Shown piece after piece: positions 26,974 through 37,155 of a stretch of DNA of 55,072 nucleotides. The notes beneath the pieces were generated by a model, which saw nothing but the letters and a program-made list of their open reading frames with translations, made no database searches and was not told the DNA's origin. The position numbers were made by a program, and so were the translations under genes. Location of the stretch: the NCBI GenBank assembly GCA_030532895.1, contig JAUNKF010000022.1, forward strand, positions 1-55,072, written 5' to 3'. Source of the stretch: Lautropia sp. GTDB taxonomy: Bacteria; Pseudomonadota; Gammaproteobacteria; Burkholderiales; Burkholderiaceae_E. Within the stretch, counting starts at the first letter, position 1; every line of letters starts with the position of its first letter.

Positions 26974-29079
26974 ATGCGTTTTCAACTCCGTGCCCTAAAC
27001 ATTGCGCTGCTTTCCTTCCATGCCACGTCATGGGTGCATGATGCCTGCGCACAAAGCGTACCAAGTGCAGACGATGAGCCGGCCGTTCTCACCACCGTGG
27101 TCGTTTCGGCCAGTAAGCGCGGTCAAACCCTGGAACGGCTCAATAGCTCTGCCAGCGTGGCCGACCCTCCAACGCTTGATGACGCCCAGGTAACTTCGAC
27201 CCTGGAACTGAATCGCGTTTTCCCCGAGCTGTACACCTCGCACAGCGCGACATTCCTGTTCCCGATCATCACGCTGCGCGGCGTGACGTCGGCGCAGGAT
27301 TTCTACAACCCGGCACTGACCGTGTATGTGGATGGTGTGCCGCAGTTGCCAACTTTTGCCGCCCAGTCCCTGCTGGGCGTCGAGCAAGTGGAATTGCTCA
27401 AGGGACCGCAAGGCACGCTGTATGGCAAGAGTGCCCAGGGCGGCGTGCTCAATATCGTCTCTCGCAAGCCGGGCAACACCCCCGACTTCGCTGCCCGCAC
27501 CGGGGTGGCGAGCCGAGACGGCTACCAGTTGCAGGTCGAGGGATCGGGCCCTCTGCTCAAGGATCTGCTTTATGGCTCGATCTCTCTGCTTGACAATGAT
27601 GTCAATGGCGACTTACGCAGCGATATCATCGGCAGCGATCAGTTGGGAGGCGTTCGTTCGCGCGCCGGCAATGTCGAGCTGCGCCTGGCCCCAGCCAGCA
27701 GTCCATGGGAGGTGGGGCTGCGCGCCGGCCGCGATTGCGCCACGGGAGATCAGGAAGCCTATACGCTGTTCGACGACTACAAGTCCCGAACAGCCTATGT
27801 GCTGCCCAACCTGCCGGAAGCCTACCGTGATTTTCACCAGCGACGCTGCGCCAACAGCGTCGCCATCAATGGTCAGTATGACTTCAGCATCTGGCGCTTG
27901 AACGCCATTGCCAGCAGCCAGCGGGTGCACACAGAACGCCAGTGGCCGCTGGACGCGTATTTCCCTCAGTTCTCCGAGCATTGGAAACAGAATACCCAGG
28001 AATTGCGCCTGTCGACACGTTCTCCGCAACAGGGTGAGGAACCTTCCCGCGCCTGGGACGCGGTGTTCGGCCTCTACCGGCAAGGGGTGGACATGTCGCG
28101 CGGCTACCAGTTCGATATGGTGCTTCCCAGTTTTAATCGGGTGACCGACTCTTCTTCCAGCAACCGCATCGAGTCGCTGGCGGCCTATGGCGACGTGACT
28201 TGGCACCTGAGCTCCAAGACCGACATCACCACGGGTCTGCGCATCACCCGAGACAAGGCCAGAACCCGCTTCCAGGGCGACATGATGGGCAGTACCTTCC
28301 AGGGGCAAGCATCCAGCGACCAGACGACGTGGCTTGGCCATTTGGCCGCAGGGCACCAGTTCAACCCCAATTGGCGCGGCTACGTCAATGTGGCGCAAGG
28401 TTACAAGCCGCTGGGCTACAATCTTGCGCCATCGAGCATGGACGATGCCGCCGGGTATGGCCGCGAACGCTCGATAAGCTACGAGGCAGGTATGCGCTAT
28501 GCCGGAAGCGACATGCGCGCCAGCATCGCCCTCTACCGGGTGGACAGCAAGGACGTGCAGCTCTACGGTGATGGCGACACGGGGAACCAGACGCTGAGAA
28601 ACGTAGGTGATACCCGCTCGGTGGGTGTGGAGTTCAACACTGAGAGGGATCTCACCCGGCAATGGACACTCAGCGCGGGAGGCTTCATCAATGACGCGAC
28701 CTTCCGTCGCTTCGAGGATTCCATCGCCTGCACCGGCTGCGCGCACAACGATGTGCCGATGACGCCGAAGTATGGCCTGACGCTGGGTGTCAAGGGCAAT
28801 GTACCTGTGGGCCACACCGTCTTGCGGCCACAGTTGACGGTGCGCCGCACGGGGGCGCATTACTTCGATAGCGCCAATACCCTGCGCCAGGGAACGTACA
28901 CCGTAGTGGATGCGGGCTTTGGTTGGCGGCCAACCCGCAATCTGGAATTGATGCTCTACGCGCAGAACCTGACGGATCAGGATTATCGTACCTATGGCTT
29001 CTCCTATGGTGCCACGGGCAACTTCGCACAGATTGCATCGGGCCGGACAATAGGCGTGACAGCGACCTATCTGTACTGA
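26974..29079 (+). CDS. TonB-dependent outer-membrane siderophore receptor, FyuA-like
   Basis: Imports ferric siderophore across the outer membrane. From the ATG at 26974 (after AAGGAGA, 11 bases away) there are 701 residues: signal peptide ending DACAQS, a TonB-box-like LTTVVVSA, a plug domain with ITLRGVTSAQDFYNPALTVY, YVDGVPQLP and GPQGTLYGKSAQGGVLNIVS, and a beta-barrel ending in an aromatic TATYLY. Size and plug sequence resemble FyuA, the yersiniabactin/pesticin receptor (673 residues), more than hydroxamate receptors. With the YbtPQ-like ABC pair and AraC regulator this suggests a phenolate-thiazoline-type ligand; that is inference. Confidence 0.92.
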   Translation: MRFQLRALNIALLSFHATSWVHDACAQSVPSADDEPAVLTTVVVSASKRGQTLERLNSSASVADPPTLDDAQVTSTLELNRVFPELYTSHSATFLFPIITLRGVTSAQDFYNPALTVYVDGVPQLPTFAAQSLLGVEQVELLKGPQGTLYGKSAQGGVLNIVSRKPGNTPDFAARTGVASRDGYQLQVEGSGPLLKDLLYGSISLLDNDVNGDLRSDIIGSDQLGGVRSRAGNVELRLAPASSPWEVGLRAGRDCATGDQEAYTLFDDYKSRTAYVLPNLPEAYRDFHQRRCANSVAINGQYDFSIWRLNAIASSQRVHTERQWPLDAYFPQFSEHWKQNTQELRLSTRSPQQGEEPSRAWDAVFGLYRQGVDMSRGYQFDMVLPSFNRVTDSSSSNRIESLAAYGDVTWHLSSKTDITTGLRITRDKARTRFQGDMMGSTFQGQASSDQTTWLGHLAAGHQFNPNWRGYVNVAQGYKPLGYNLAPSSMDDAAGYGRERSISYEAGMRYAGSDMRASIALYRVDSKDVQLYGDGDTGNQTLRNVGDTRSVGVEFNTERDLTRQWTLSAGGFINDATFRRFEDSIACTGCAHNDVPMTPKYGLTLGVKGNVPVGHTVLRPQLTVRRTGAHYFDSANTLRQGTYTVVDAGFGWRPTRNLELMLYAQNLTDQDYRTYGFSYGATGNFAQIASGRTIGVTATYLY

Positions 29080-29374
29080 AGTCACCATGAGAAACAAGTT
29101 GATACGGCAAGACAATGGACGCTCCATGAATTGCACGCAAACCCTCGGCCATATCAAAACGGTGAGGCTCGGGAGACCTTGCCGATGCCACACGGCATGG
29201 TTCCCACGAAGCGGAAGGCGCACTTGTACGAGCGCTGACCACCCTGACTGCTGGTCTGGTAGTCGTCTTCTTCGTGTCACTGACGCTTGTGTTGTTGCTA
29301 TTGACAATAACGGAACCCATAGGCTGACTATGTAGCCCTCTTCATCCAGCTTGGTGACGTGGAGACAAAACTAG
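29080..29374. other. Gap between receptor gene and second MFS gene
   Basis: No clear gene. In the frame running from about 29170 to a stop at about 29333, the translation contains VVVFFVSLTLVLLLLTI, which looks like one membrane helix; no convincing start codon precedes it. It may be a remnant or a small membrane protein. GGAGAC at 29361-29366 is the ribosome site of the next gene. Confidence 0.35.
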
Positions 29375-30646
29375 ATGACTCAAGACAATGCAAGCTCAGT
29401 GACAGTCGGCGGCGAGCACCTGGTTAGCGCGGCCCGCTTCAACATCAAGCCGCTGATGGCGGTCTACATGACCTGCACCATGGCCATGATGGCATTCGTC
29501 TCTCTGATCGGCCCAATCGCACGATCGCTGCGCTTGGCCCCCTGGCAGGCCGGCGCGGTGGTCACCGTGGGAGGCGTGTTGTGGATGCTGTTGTCGCGGC
29601 CCTGGGGAGCGTTGAGTGATCGGCGTGGGCGGCGAACGGTTCTCCTGGCGGGGGTGGGCGGCTTCATGCTCGCCTACTGGGCCATGTGTGCCCTGCTGAT
29701 CGTATCGTTGCGGGTACTGCCTTCGGCGGGTCTGGTGTTTGCCGGGCTGCTCGTCAGCCGCGGGGCGGTCGGTGCATTCTTCTCCGCAATCCCGGCGGCG
29801 GGCCAGGCGTTGGTGGCCGATCACGTCGCTCCAGGTGAGCGCGCCGGCGCCATGGCCTCACTTGGCGCAGCCAATGGCGTTGGATTGGTCGTAGGGCCGG
29901 CAATCGCTGCCGCACTGGTCCAGTATGGCCTGGATTTGCCGCTCTACGTGACGGCCGCATTGCCCTTGCTGGCGATCGGCATCCTTTGGCACCAGCTACC
30001 GCGCAATGAGCGGATATCCGACACAGCTTCGGCTGCTTTGGGCCTGGGCGATGCACGGCTGCGCCGACCAATGATCGTCGCCTTCGCCGCCATGTTCAGT
30101 GTCGCGATCGGTCAGATCACAGTGGGGTTCTTTGCCATCGATCAACTACAGTTGAAGCCTGAACCAGCCGCCCGAGCCTCAAGCCTGGCATTGACCTTGG
30201 TCGGGGTTGGCCTGATCGTCGCCCAGTTGATCGTGCACAAGCTGCACTGGTCACCACAACGGCTGATCCGTATCGGCGCCCTGGTCAGTGCGGCTGGCTT
30301 CGGTGCGGTTTCTCTGGTGTCGACGCAATGGGCATTGATGGCGTGCTTCTTCTTTGCTGCCGCCGGAATGGGCTGGGTCTTTCCGGCCTTCTCGGCAATG
30401 GCCGCCAATGCGGTGCAGCCGCATGAACAGGGCGCAGCCGCTGGGTCCGTGGGTGCGGCCCAAGGGCTGGGGATCGTGCTGGGGCCGCTGGCGGGCAGTT
30501 TGCTATACGAGCTAGGCCCTGGAATCCCTTATCTGCTGGTCGGCACGCTATTGGTGCTGGTGGCACTGTGGACATCAGAGATGTGCCCCACGGAAGTGAC
30601 GCCATGGAATACTAGCGACCAGCCTGGGTATTCCGATCGATTGTGA
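29375..30646 (+). CDS. MFS transporter at the end of the siderophore cluster
   Basis: A 423-residue, 12-helix MFS protein with the loop-2/3 motif GALSDRRGRR and the segment SRGAVGAFFSAIPAAGQALVAD, resembling drug-efflux-type members. In position it matches ybtX of the Yersinia high-pathogenicity island, whose role is accessory. Export of apo-siderophore or recycling is possible but not shown. The final residues (after about 408) are encoded by sequence that belongs to an IS-end-like repeat at 30624-30693, so the natural C-terminus may have been replaced by the junction. Confidence 0.85.
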   Translation: MTQDNASSVTVGGEHLVSAARFNIKPLMAVYMTCTMAMMAFVSLIGPIARSLRLAPWQAGAVVTVGGVLWMLLSRPWGALSDRRGRRTVLLAGVGGFMLAYWAMCALLIVSLRVLPSAGLVFAGLLVSRGAVGAFFSAIPAAGQALVADHVAPGERAGAMASLGAANGVGLVVGPAIAAALVQYGLDLPLYVTAALPLLAIGILWHQLPRNERISDTASAALGLGDARLRRPMIVAFAAMFSVAIGQITVGFFAIDQLQLKPEPAARASSLALTLVGVGLIVAQLIVHKLHWSPQRLIRIGALVSAAGFGAVSLVSTQWALMACFFFAAAGMGWVFPAFSAMAANAVQPHEQGAAAGSVGAAQGLGIVLGPLAGSLLYELGPGIPYLLVGTLLVLVALWTSEMCPTEVTPWNTSDQPGYSDRL

Positions 30647-30693
30647 CCGCCGAGTCCGGTATCGTGACCGCACAGTCCGCTCATCGTGACCGG
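30624..30693. repeat. Iterated TCCG-N-GTGACCG motif, resembling an IS21-family element end
   Basis: Three units of about 20 bp follow each other: TTCCGATCGATTGTGACCGC (30631-30650), AGTCCGGTATCGTGACCGC (30653-30671) and AGTCCGCTCATCGTGACCGG (30674-30693). Multiple short terminal repeats of this kind are characteristic of IS21-family ends; the family is assigned from memory of that pattern. CTGGGTATTCCGATCGAT (30624-30641) has a 16/18 match at 20597-20614, directly inside the left boundary of the island. No transposase gene is present. Confidence 0.45.
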
Positions 30694-30854
30694 GGAGAGA
30701 CTGCGCGCCAAGGATTATACGAGCCGGGCATAGGCAATCAAGCATTTTGCTTTGGGAGGCGCGGCACAAACTCAGTTTTTGATGGCGGGTGTCTGCTCAA
30801 CATCGGTCTTGGCAGCACGCAAGGATTGCCTTGAGCACAATCCGAATCAAGCTG

Positions 30855-31022
30855 GCCACCAAGGAAGAAGTGCATGCCTTCCACGAGGCCGCACTGGCAG
30901 CCGGCGCCACCGACGATGGCGCCCCTGGCCCACGCCCACACTATGGCAAGGAATATTACGGCTGCTTCGTGCGCGATCTGGATGGGCACAAGATCGAGGC
31001 GATGGCGTGGTTGCCAGCATGA
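30855..31022 (+). pseudogene. Left-over C-terminus of the VOC gene
   Basis: Repeats the last 54 codons of the VOC gene at 20078-20497, starting with KEEVHAFHEAALAAGATDDG. The first two thirds are missing; upstream in frame is unrelated island-end sequence. Confidence 0.9.
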
Positions 31023-31118
31023 GGGAAACCGTCCGCTCGTGATCCGGGCAAGCCCATGCTCATTTCCGCCCGGCCAGCAGCTGCCAATAATCGGGATGCA
31101 GGCTGATGTCGTTATGCC
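30860..31118. repeat. Right 259-bp direct repeat bounding the siderophore island
   Basis: Second copy of 20335-20593 (233 bp identical, then three mismatches). Beyond 31118 the sequence continues as the intact hydrolase gene, whereas the left copy continues into island DNA; before 30855 the reverse holds. Confidence 0.95.
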
Positions 31119-31842
31119 CAACGCCTGGCAACAACACCATGCGGGCAATGCCGGGCGCAAAGGCATTCAGCAAGGCTGTGGCGTGGTCGGGCGGAATGAT
31201 GTTGTCTTCAGCCGCAGCCACCATCAGTGTGGGTGCAGACACCTTCGGCGCCATCTCAACCGACATATAACGGTCTTTCAATAGCCAGGAAACGGGCATC
31301 AAGAAAAATGCCCGCTGCACCACGGACAGAACACTGTCATAGGGCGTGACCAGCACCAGACGATGAACGGTTCTCTGGGCAGCCAGTTGCACGGCAATCC
31401 CGCTACCCAGGCTTCGACCGATGACGGTGACGCTGGCATGCCGTTTGCCCACTTCATCAAACCATTGAATGGCATCCGCCACCAGCGCCGCTTCCGTCGG
31501 CGAGCCGGCGCTCCCTCCCCAGCCCCGATAGTGCAGCGCGTAAATGTCGTGACCAGGAAAAGCGCGGGCCAGCGCCGGCACACTGGCCGCGGTATCTTCG
31601 GCATTTCCGCCCAGATACAGCACCACACTTTCAGCGGGTGATGTCTCGCTGCCCGGCCAGACGGTGACATGAACCGGGCCAGCTGGTGTGAGAAGGCTGC
31701 TGAGTTTCGTACCGGGCACCGGCATGCGCGGCTGGGGGTGATACAGCAAGTCTCGCTGCATCATGAAGAGCCAGGCGCATAGGCCCAGATAGAACAGTAG
31801 GACGAGGCCCAGTCCGACAGCAAATACCGTTTTCATGCGCAT
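31060..31842 (-). CDS. Membrane-anchored alpha/beta hydrolase (BEM46/ABHD13-like)
   Basis: A 260-residue serine hydrolase. Residues 5-27 form an N-terminal membrane anchor. The catalytic triad is visible as the nucleophile elbow GRSLGSG, the aspartate in AAAEDNIIPPDH and the histidine in PGVGHNDIS. The oxyanion region is YLGGNAED and RGWGGSAGSPTE follows. Such proteins act as esterases or thioesterases of unknown substrate. The gene is convergent with the VOC gene in the inferred ancestral arrangement, and lies 12 bp downstream of the YkvI-like gene, probably in one transcript. Confidence 0.88.
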   Translation of the reverse strand: MRMKTVFAVGLGLVLLFYLGLCAWLFMMQRDLLYHPQPRMPVPGTKLSSLLTPAGPVHVTVWPGSETSPAESVVLYLGGNAEDTAASVPALARAFPGHDIYALHYRGWGGSAGSPTEAALVADAIQWFDEVGKRHASVTVIGRSLGSGIAVQLAAQRTVHRLVLVTPYDSVLSVVQRAFFLMPVSWLLKDRYMSVEMAPKVSAPTLMVAAAEDNIIPPDHATALLNAFAPGIARMVLLPGVGHNDISLHPDYWQLLAGRK

Positions 31843-31854
31843 TGAACATCCTGT

Positions 31855-32692
31855 TTACCGAACATCACGCCGGATACGCCACCACGCCACCAACGTGCAA
31901 GCCATCAGTACAAAACCGAGATAGCCAAAAAACGGATAGACCGTACCGACCAATGCGATGAATCCGACAAAGCTGAGTAAGAAAGCAGCAACGCCACTCA
32001 GCAACACACCTATCCGGAAACGCCGAACACTGCCAGAGAACAGACGGGCCGAGAATGAATACAACATGCCTACAGCCGTGTTCAGGATCATGGCAAAAAT
32101 GACCAGACCCATCAATCCGCCGACCCAAGGGGAAAGCATTGAGGCCAATTTCAACATCGGCAGATCAACCCCGCCCAACTGATCAACCTGGGCAAACATG
32201 CCACCAGCTATCACCAGCATCAACAGGCCCAACAATAATCCGCCCAAGATACCGCCCCACCACGCTGATGGCAATCACCTGGCGCACGTCGAGGCAGACG
32301 ATCAAAATGGTGGCCACCATCGTAAACACGCTACCCACAACCGAGGTAGGCCAGACAATTGCTCCAGCAAGGCACCAGCCCCCGAGAACATCACCACCAC
32401 GATTGCGAACATGAAGAAGGTGATCATCAGGTCGATAGCCCTGCCCAGATATCGCCCCCCCCATCAACTGGATGACTTCCTTGTGGGAACCCCCGCCACA
32501 ATGCTTACTCAGGGACGACAGGGCCATCGACAGAAAGACGAACAGCGCACTGCTGATCACTGCCCCCACCAATCCATTGATGCCGAAGCTCGTGAAGAAC
32601 CGCATGATTTCCTGCCCCGAAGCAAAACCCGCTCCCACGATGACACCAACAAAAGCGCCACCGATCTGCACTGCCTCCTTGAGGTGTTTCAT
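31855..32692 (-). pseudogene. YkvI-like membrane protein (APC-type transporter fold), multiple frameshifts
   Basis: The start (after AGGAGA) reads AVQIGGAFVGVIVGAGFASG, GQEIMRFFTSFGINGLVG and KEVIQLMGG. Then a run of eight G (plus-strand C at 32455-32462) puts the frame out by one; the expected RYLGRAIDLMITFFMFAIVV continues in the next frame up to about 32335. The first frame resumes with GSVFTMVATILIVCLDVRQV, and from about 32270 the third frame gives GGILGGLLLGLLMLVIAGGM to a stop at 31855. At least three shifts are needed, so no full-length protein of the usual 340-350 residues is made. Confidence 0.78.
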
Positions 32693-32836
32693 AATCTCCT
32701 TCCCATGTCTTGATGCACTGACGAACCGGAAAATGCCATGTTTACCGCCAACCTGTGATCATGCGTTGCTGCGGTCAGTAGCTACCCGGTCGCCTTTTTT
32801 TAATTGCATCTCATGCATTCAGAACCTGAAAACCCT

Positions 32837-33346
32837 TCATCTGAAGCGGGCAGGATCGACAACTGCTGGCGAAACCCCAAACTGCCGCAGACACTCGGCC
32901 ATGGGCTGGCGCAACAACAGTGAGGCAGCCAGCTCCGATGCGCCAGCCGCCGTCTGGATGCCATAACCTCCCTGCCCGGCCAACCAGAAGAAGTCATCGA
33001 CATCAGCATCCCAGCCAATCACCAGCTCGCTGTCGGGTGCAAAGGTTCGTAACCCTGCCCAGGTATGGGTCGGGCACCGGATCGACAGCGTCGTGGCCTC
33101 CAGGATTCGGTGAATGCCAAGTGCGACATCCCATTCCTCGGCCACCACGTCATGCGGTTCGACCGGATCGGCATTGGCAGGCGAACCAAGCAGCACGCTG
33201 GCATCAGGCTTGAAGTAATAGCTTTCATCCACCCCCAGTACTGTGGGCCACTCCCGTACATCGACGCCATCATTCGGATTAGCTTCGCAACCAGCCCTGA
33301 CCATCAACTGCCAGGGATAGGCAGATTTCTGCATATTGATCAGCAC
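32837..33346 (-). pseudogene. FAD-dependent amino-acid oxidase-like protein, C-terminal part only
   Basis: About 165 residues match the C-terminal half of DAO/DadA-like oxidoreductases: YYFKPDASVLLGSPANADP, HTWAGLRTFAPDSELVIGWD and the FAD-contact end FFWLAGQGGYGIQTAAGASE. The N-terminal Rossmann GxGxxG region (about 200 residues) is absent: in-frame stop codons occur just upstream of 33346 and no matching sequence is found before the VapBC operator. The remnant is therefore non-functional. Confidence 0.8.
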
Positions 33347-33406
33347 CTTAGCTGCCGATCACGTAGTCCGATCAAACCCGAAGCATGGCGATACTTGACG
33401 GGAGAG

Positions 33407-33432
33407 TATAATTGTCATAACGTTATGACAAT
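33407..33432 (+). promoter_or_regulatory. VapBC promoter and perfect 22-bp palindromic operator
   Basis: A consensus -10 TATAAT (33407-33412) runs into a perfect palindrome with half-site ATTGTCATAAC (33411-33432). No good -35 is seen at normal spacing. The palindrome would cover the transcription start, fitting autorepression by the antitoxin-toxin complex. Confidence 0.72.
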
Positions 33433-33478
33433 CCATTTCCCTCATGATTGGTTAATCAGCTTCGCCAAGGAGAGGCCC

Positions 33479-33763
33479 ATGCCCGGCAACGTCACCACGA
33501 TTTCTGCCCGCCAGTTTGCCCGTGACCTGGCAGGCGCCAAGCGGGCAGCAAACGAAGGCCCGGTCTTCATCACGGATCGGGGCACACCGTGCTATGTGCT
33601 GCAAACGATCGAAGACTACTACCAGTCCAATACGGGTCAGGCAGAACCTACGCTGCTTCAGTTGATGCAGTCTCTGCCAGAAACTGAGCCGGATTTCGAT
33701 CCGCCCCTGATGAACCCGATGTTCTCTGCGGCGAACCTCAATGATGACAACGGAGCAGACTGA
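33479..33763 (+). CDS. Antitoxin, Phd/YefM-type
   Basis: A 94-residue protein beginning with VTTISARQFARDLAGAKRAA, the DNA-binding start of Phd/YefM antitoxins, then GPVFITDRGTPCYVLQTIEDY; the acidic C-terminus (LPETEPDFDPPLMNP) is the expected toxin-binding segment. AAGGAGAGG precedes the ATG. Its TGA overlaps the toxin ATG by one base. It would neutralise the downstream PIN toxin and repress the operon through the palindrome at 33411-33432. Confidence 0.88.
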   Translation: MPGNVTTISARQFARDLAGAKRAANEGPVFITDRGTPCYVLQTIEDYYQSNTGQAEPTLLQLMQSLPETEPDFDPPLMNPMFSAANLNDDNGAD

Positions 33764-34197
33764 TGTACCTGCTCGATACCAACGTCATTTCAGAGCTTCG
33801 CCCGAACAAGCCTCATGCCTCGCGTAGCGTGATGGCGTGGGCCGATACCGTCAAGATCGGCTCACTGTATCTGAGCAGCATCACGACCTTTGAGCTTGAA
33901 CTGGGCGTCCTGCAACTGGAAAGAAAGGGCGAAGGCCAAAAGCTTCGCGCATGGCTGAACGCTCTGCTGCAATCCTTTTCTGGCCGGATTCTTCCCTACG
34001 ATGTCGAGACATCCCTGCTGTGCGCCCGGATGCACTCGCCAGATCCCAAATCACCGCGAGACGCCATGATTGCAGCCATTGCCATGCGCCATGACTGCAC
34101 CCTCGTCACCCGGAACACCAGAGATTTCGCCCGGATAGACGTGCCGGTGTTCAATCCCTGGCAGCATCATGTGTTGCAGGAACCTGGGCCAGAGTGA
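33763..34197 (+). CDS. PIN-domain ribonuclease toxin (VapC-type)
   Basis: A 144-residue PIN toxin with the conserved acidic residues in MYLLDTNVISELRP (D5), FELELGV (E), SPRDAMIAAIA (D) and VTRNTRDFARI (D). VapC toxins cleave specific RNAs, often initiator tRNA or rRNA. It overlaps the antitoxin gene by one base, so the two are translationally coupled. The pair stands complete between a broken oxidase gene and the yej operon. Confidence 0.93.
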   Translation: MYLLDTNVISELRPNKPHASRSVMAWADTVKIGSLYLSSITTFELELGVLQLERKGEGQKLRAWLNALLQSFSGRILPYDVETSLLCARMHSPDPKSPRDAMIAAIAMRHDCTLVTRNTRDFARIDVPVFNPWQHHVLQEPGPE

Positions 34198-34309
34198 AGA
34201 CGCAAGGTCGGCAATGACCACCGCAGCACAAACAACGAGCTGGATAGCCCACGAGCGTGTCATGCTCGCCCTGGGAGGTTTTCCGCAGGGACGAACAAGT
34301 ACATGAGCC

Positions 34310-36056
<1,747 letters not shown>

Positions 36057-36082
<26 letters not shown>

Positions 36083-37148
36083 CACGCAGCGCCTCTCCAA
36101 TGAAAATCAGCAACATCAGGGTGCCCACCAGCACCGTGAAGGTGGGCAATGAAATCCACCACGCATCCAGATTGGCCTTGCCCTGCGCAAGCAACTCGCC
36201 CAGGCTCGGACTGTTGGCCGACACGCCCAGCCCCAGAAAATCCAGACTCGTCAGCGCCACGATGGCGGCACTCATCCGAAACGGCAAAAAGGCGATGACG
36301 GACGTGAGCGAGTTGGGCAGGATATGCCGAATGATGATGCGGTGCGCGGGCATGCCCAGCGCCTTGGCAGCCTGCACGTACTCCAGCTGGCGGTTGCGCA
36401 GGAACTCGGCCCGCACATAATCCGACAGGCCCATCCAGCCAAAGAGCGAGAGAATCGCCAGCAGGATCCACACACTCGGCTCGAACATCGAGGCCAAAAT
36501 CAGCAGCAGATACAGCTCAGGAATCGAAGCCCAGACCTCGATCAGCCGTTGCAGCGTCAGGTCGATGCGCCCGGCAAAATAGCCCTGGATGGCCCCCATC
36601 ACGATACCGATCAGCATGCCGATGGCGGTCAGCGCCAGTCCGAACAGCACCGACAACCGAAATCCGTACAAGAGCCGCGCGAACACGTCCCGGCCACGGT
36701 CATCGGTGCCCAGCAAGTTGTCGGCCGAGGGCGGGCCTGGATTCGGCTGTGCCGCGTAGTAGTTGAGCGAGTCGAAATCGTATCGGTTGATCGGCCACAG
36801 TGCCCAGTTGCCCGGCTGCTGAAACTGCTCGGTGATGAAGGGATCGTGGTAGTCGGTGGGCGCATGAAAATCCCCGCCGAAGGTGGTTTCGGGGTAATCG
36901 TGCAGCATCGGCACATACCACTCGCCCTGATAGCGCACGAGTAGCGGCCGGTCGTTCGAGATCAGCCCGGCAAAGAGCGAGATCACGAAGAGCACGATGA
37001 AGATCCACAGGCTCCAGTAACCCCGGCGGTGACGCTTGAAACGCTGCCAGGCACGCTGCGTGGGCGTGAGCGAACGGGGCGGCAACGGCATGTCCCGCAC
37101 GCTCACGGCCGGTGGTGGCGACAAATCGGTCGAATCCATCGATGTCAT
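36057..37148 (-). CDS. yejE: Peptide ABC transporter permease
   Basis: Inner-membrane permease of 363 residues of the DppC/OppC type, with the long periplasmic insertion typical of YejE after the first helix (residues about 60-150) and the BPD transport signature around EFLRNRQLEYVQAAKALGMP. The start, with RSLTPTQRAWQRFKRHRRGY, matches the family. It is separated from yejB by seven bases and overlaps yejF. Confidence 0.92.
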
Positions 37149-37155
37149 CCGCCCC

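Noticed and set aside
27613-29307. 564-codon open frame opposite the TonB receptor gene
   Set aside because: Receptor motifs on the plus strand are unambiguous; the minus frame has no recognisable domain.
20335-31118. Siderophore island as a tRNA-integrated, integrase-driven genomic island
   Set aside because: No integrase gene, no tRNA at either end, and the repeats are 259 bp of coding sequence rather than short att sites.
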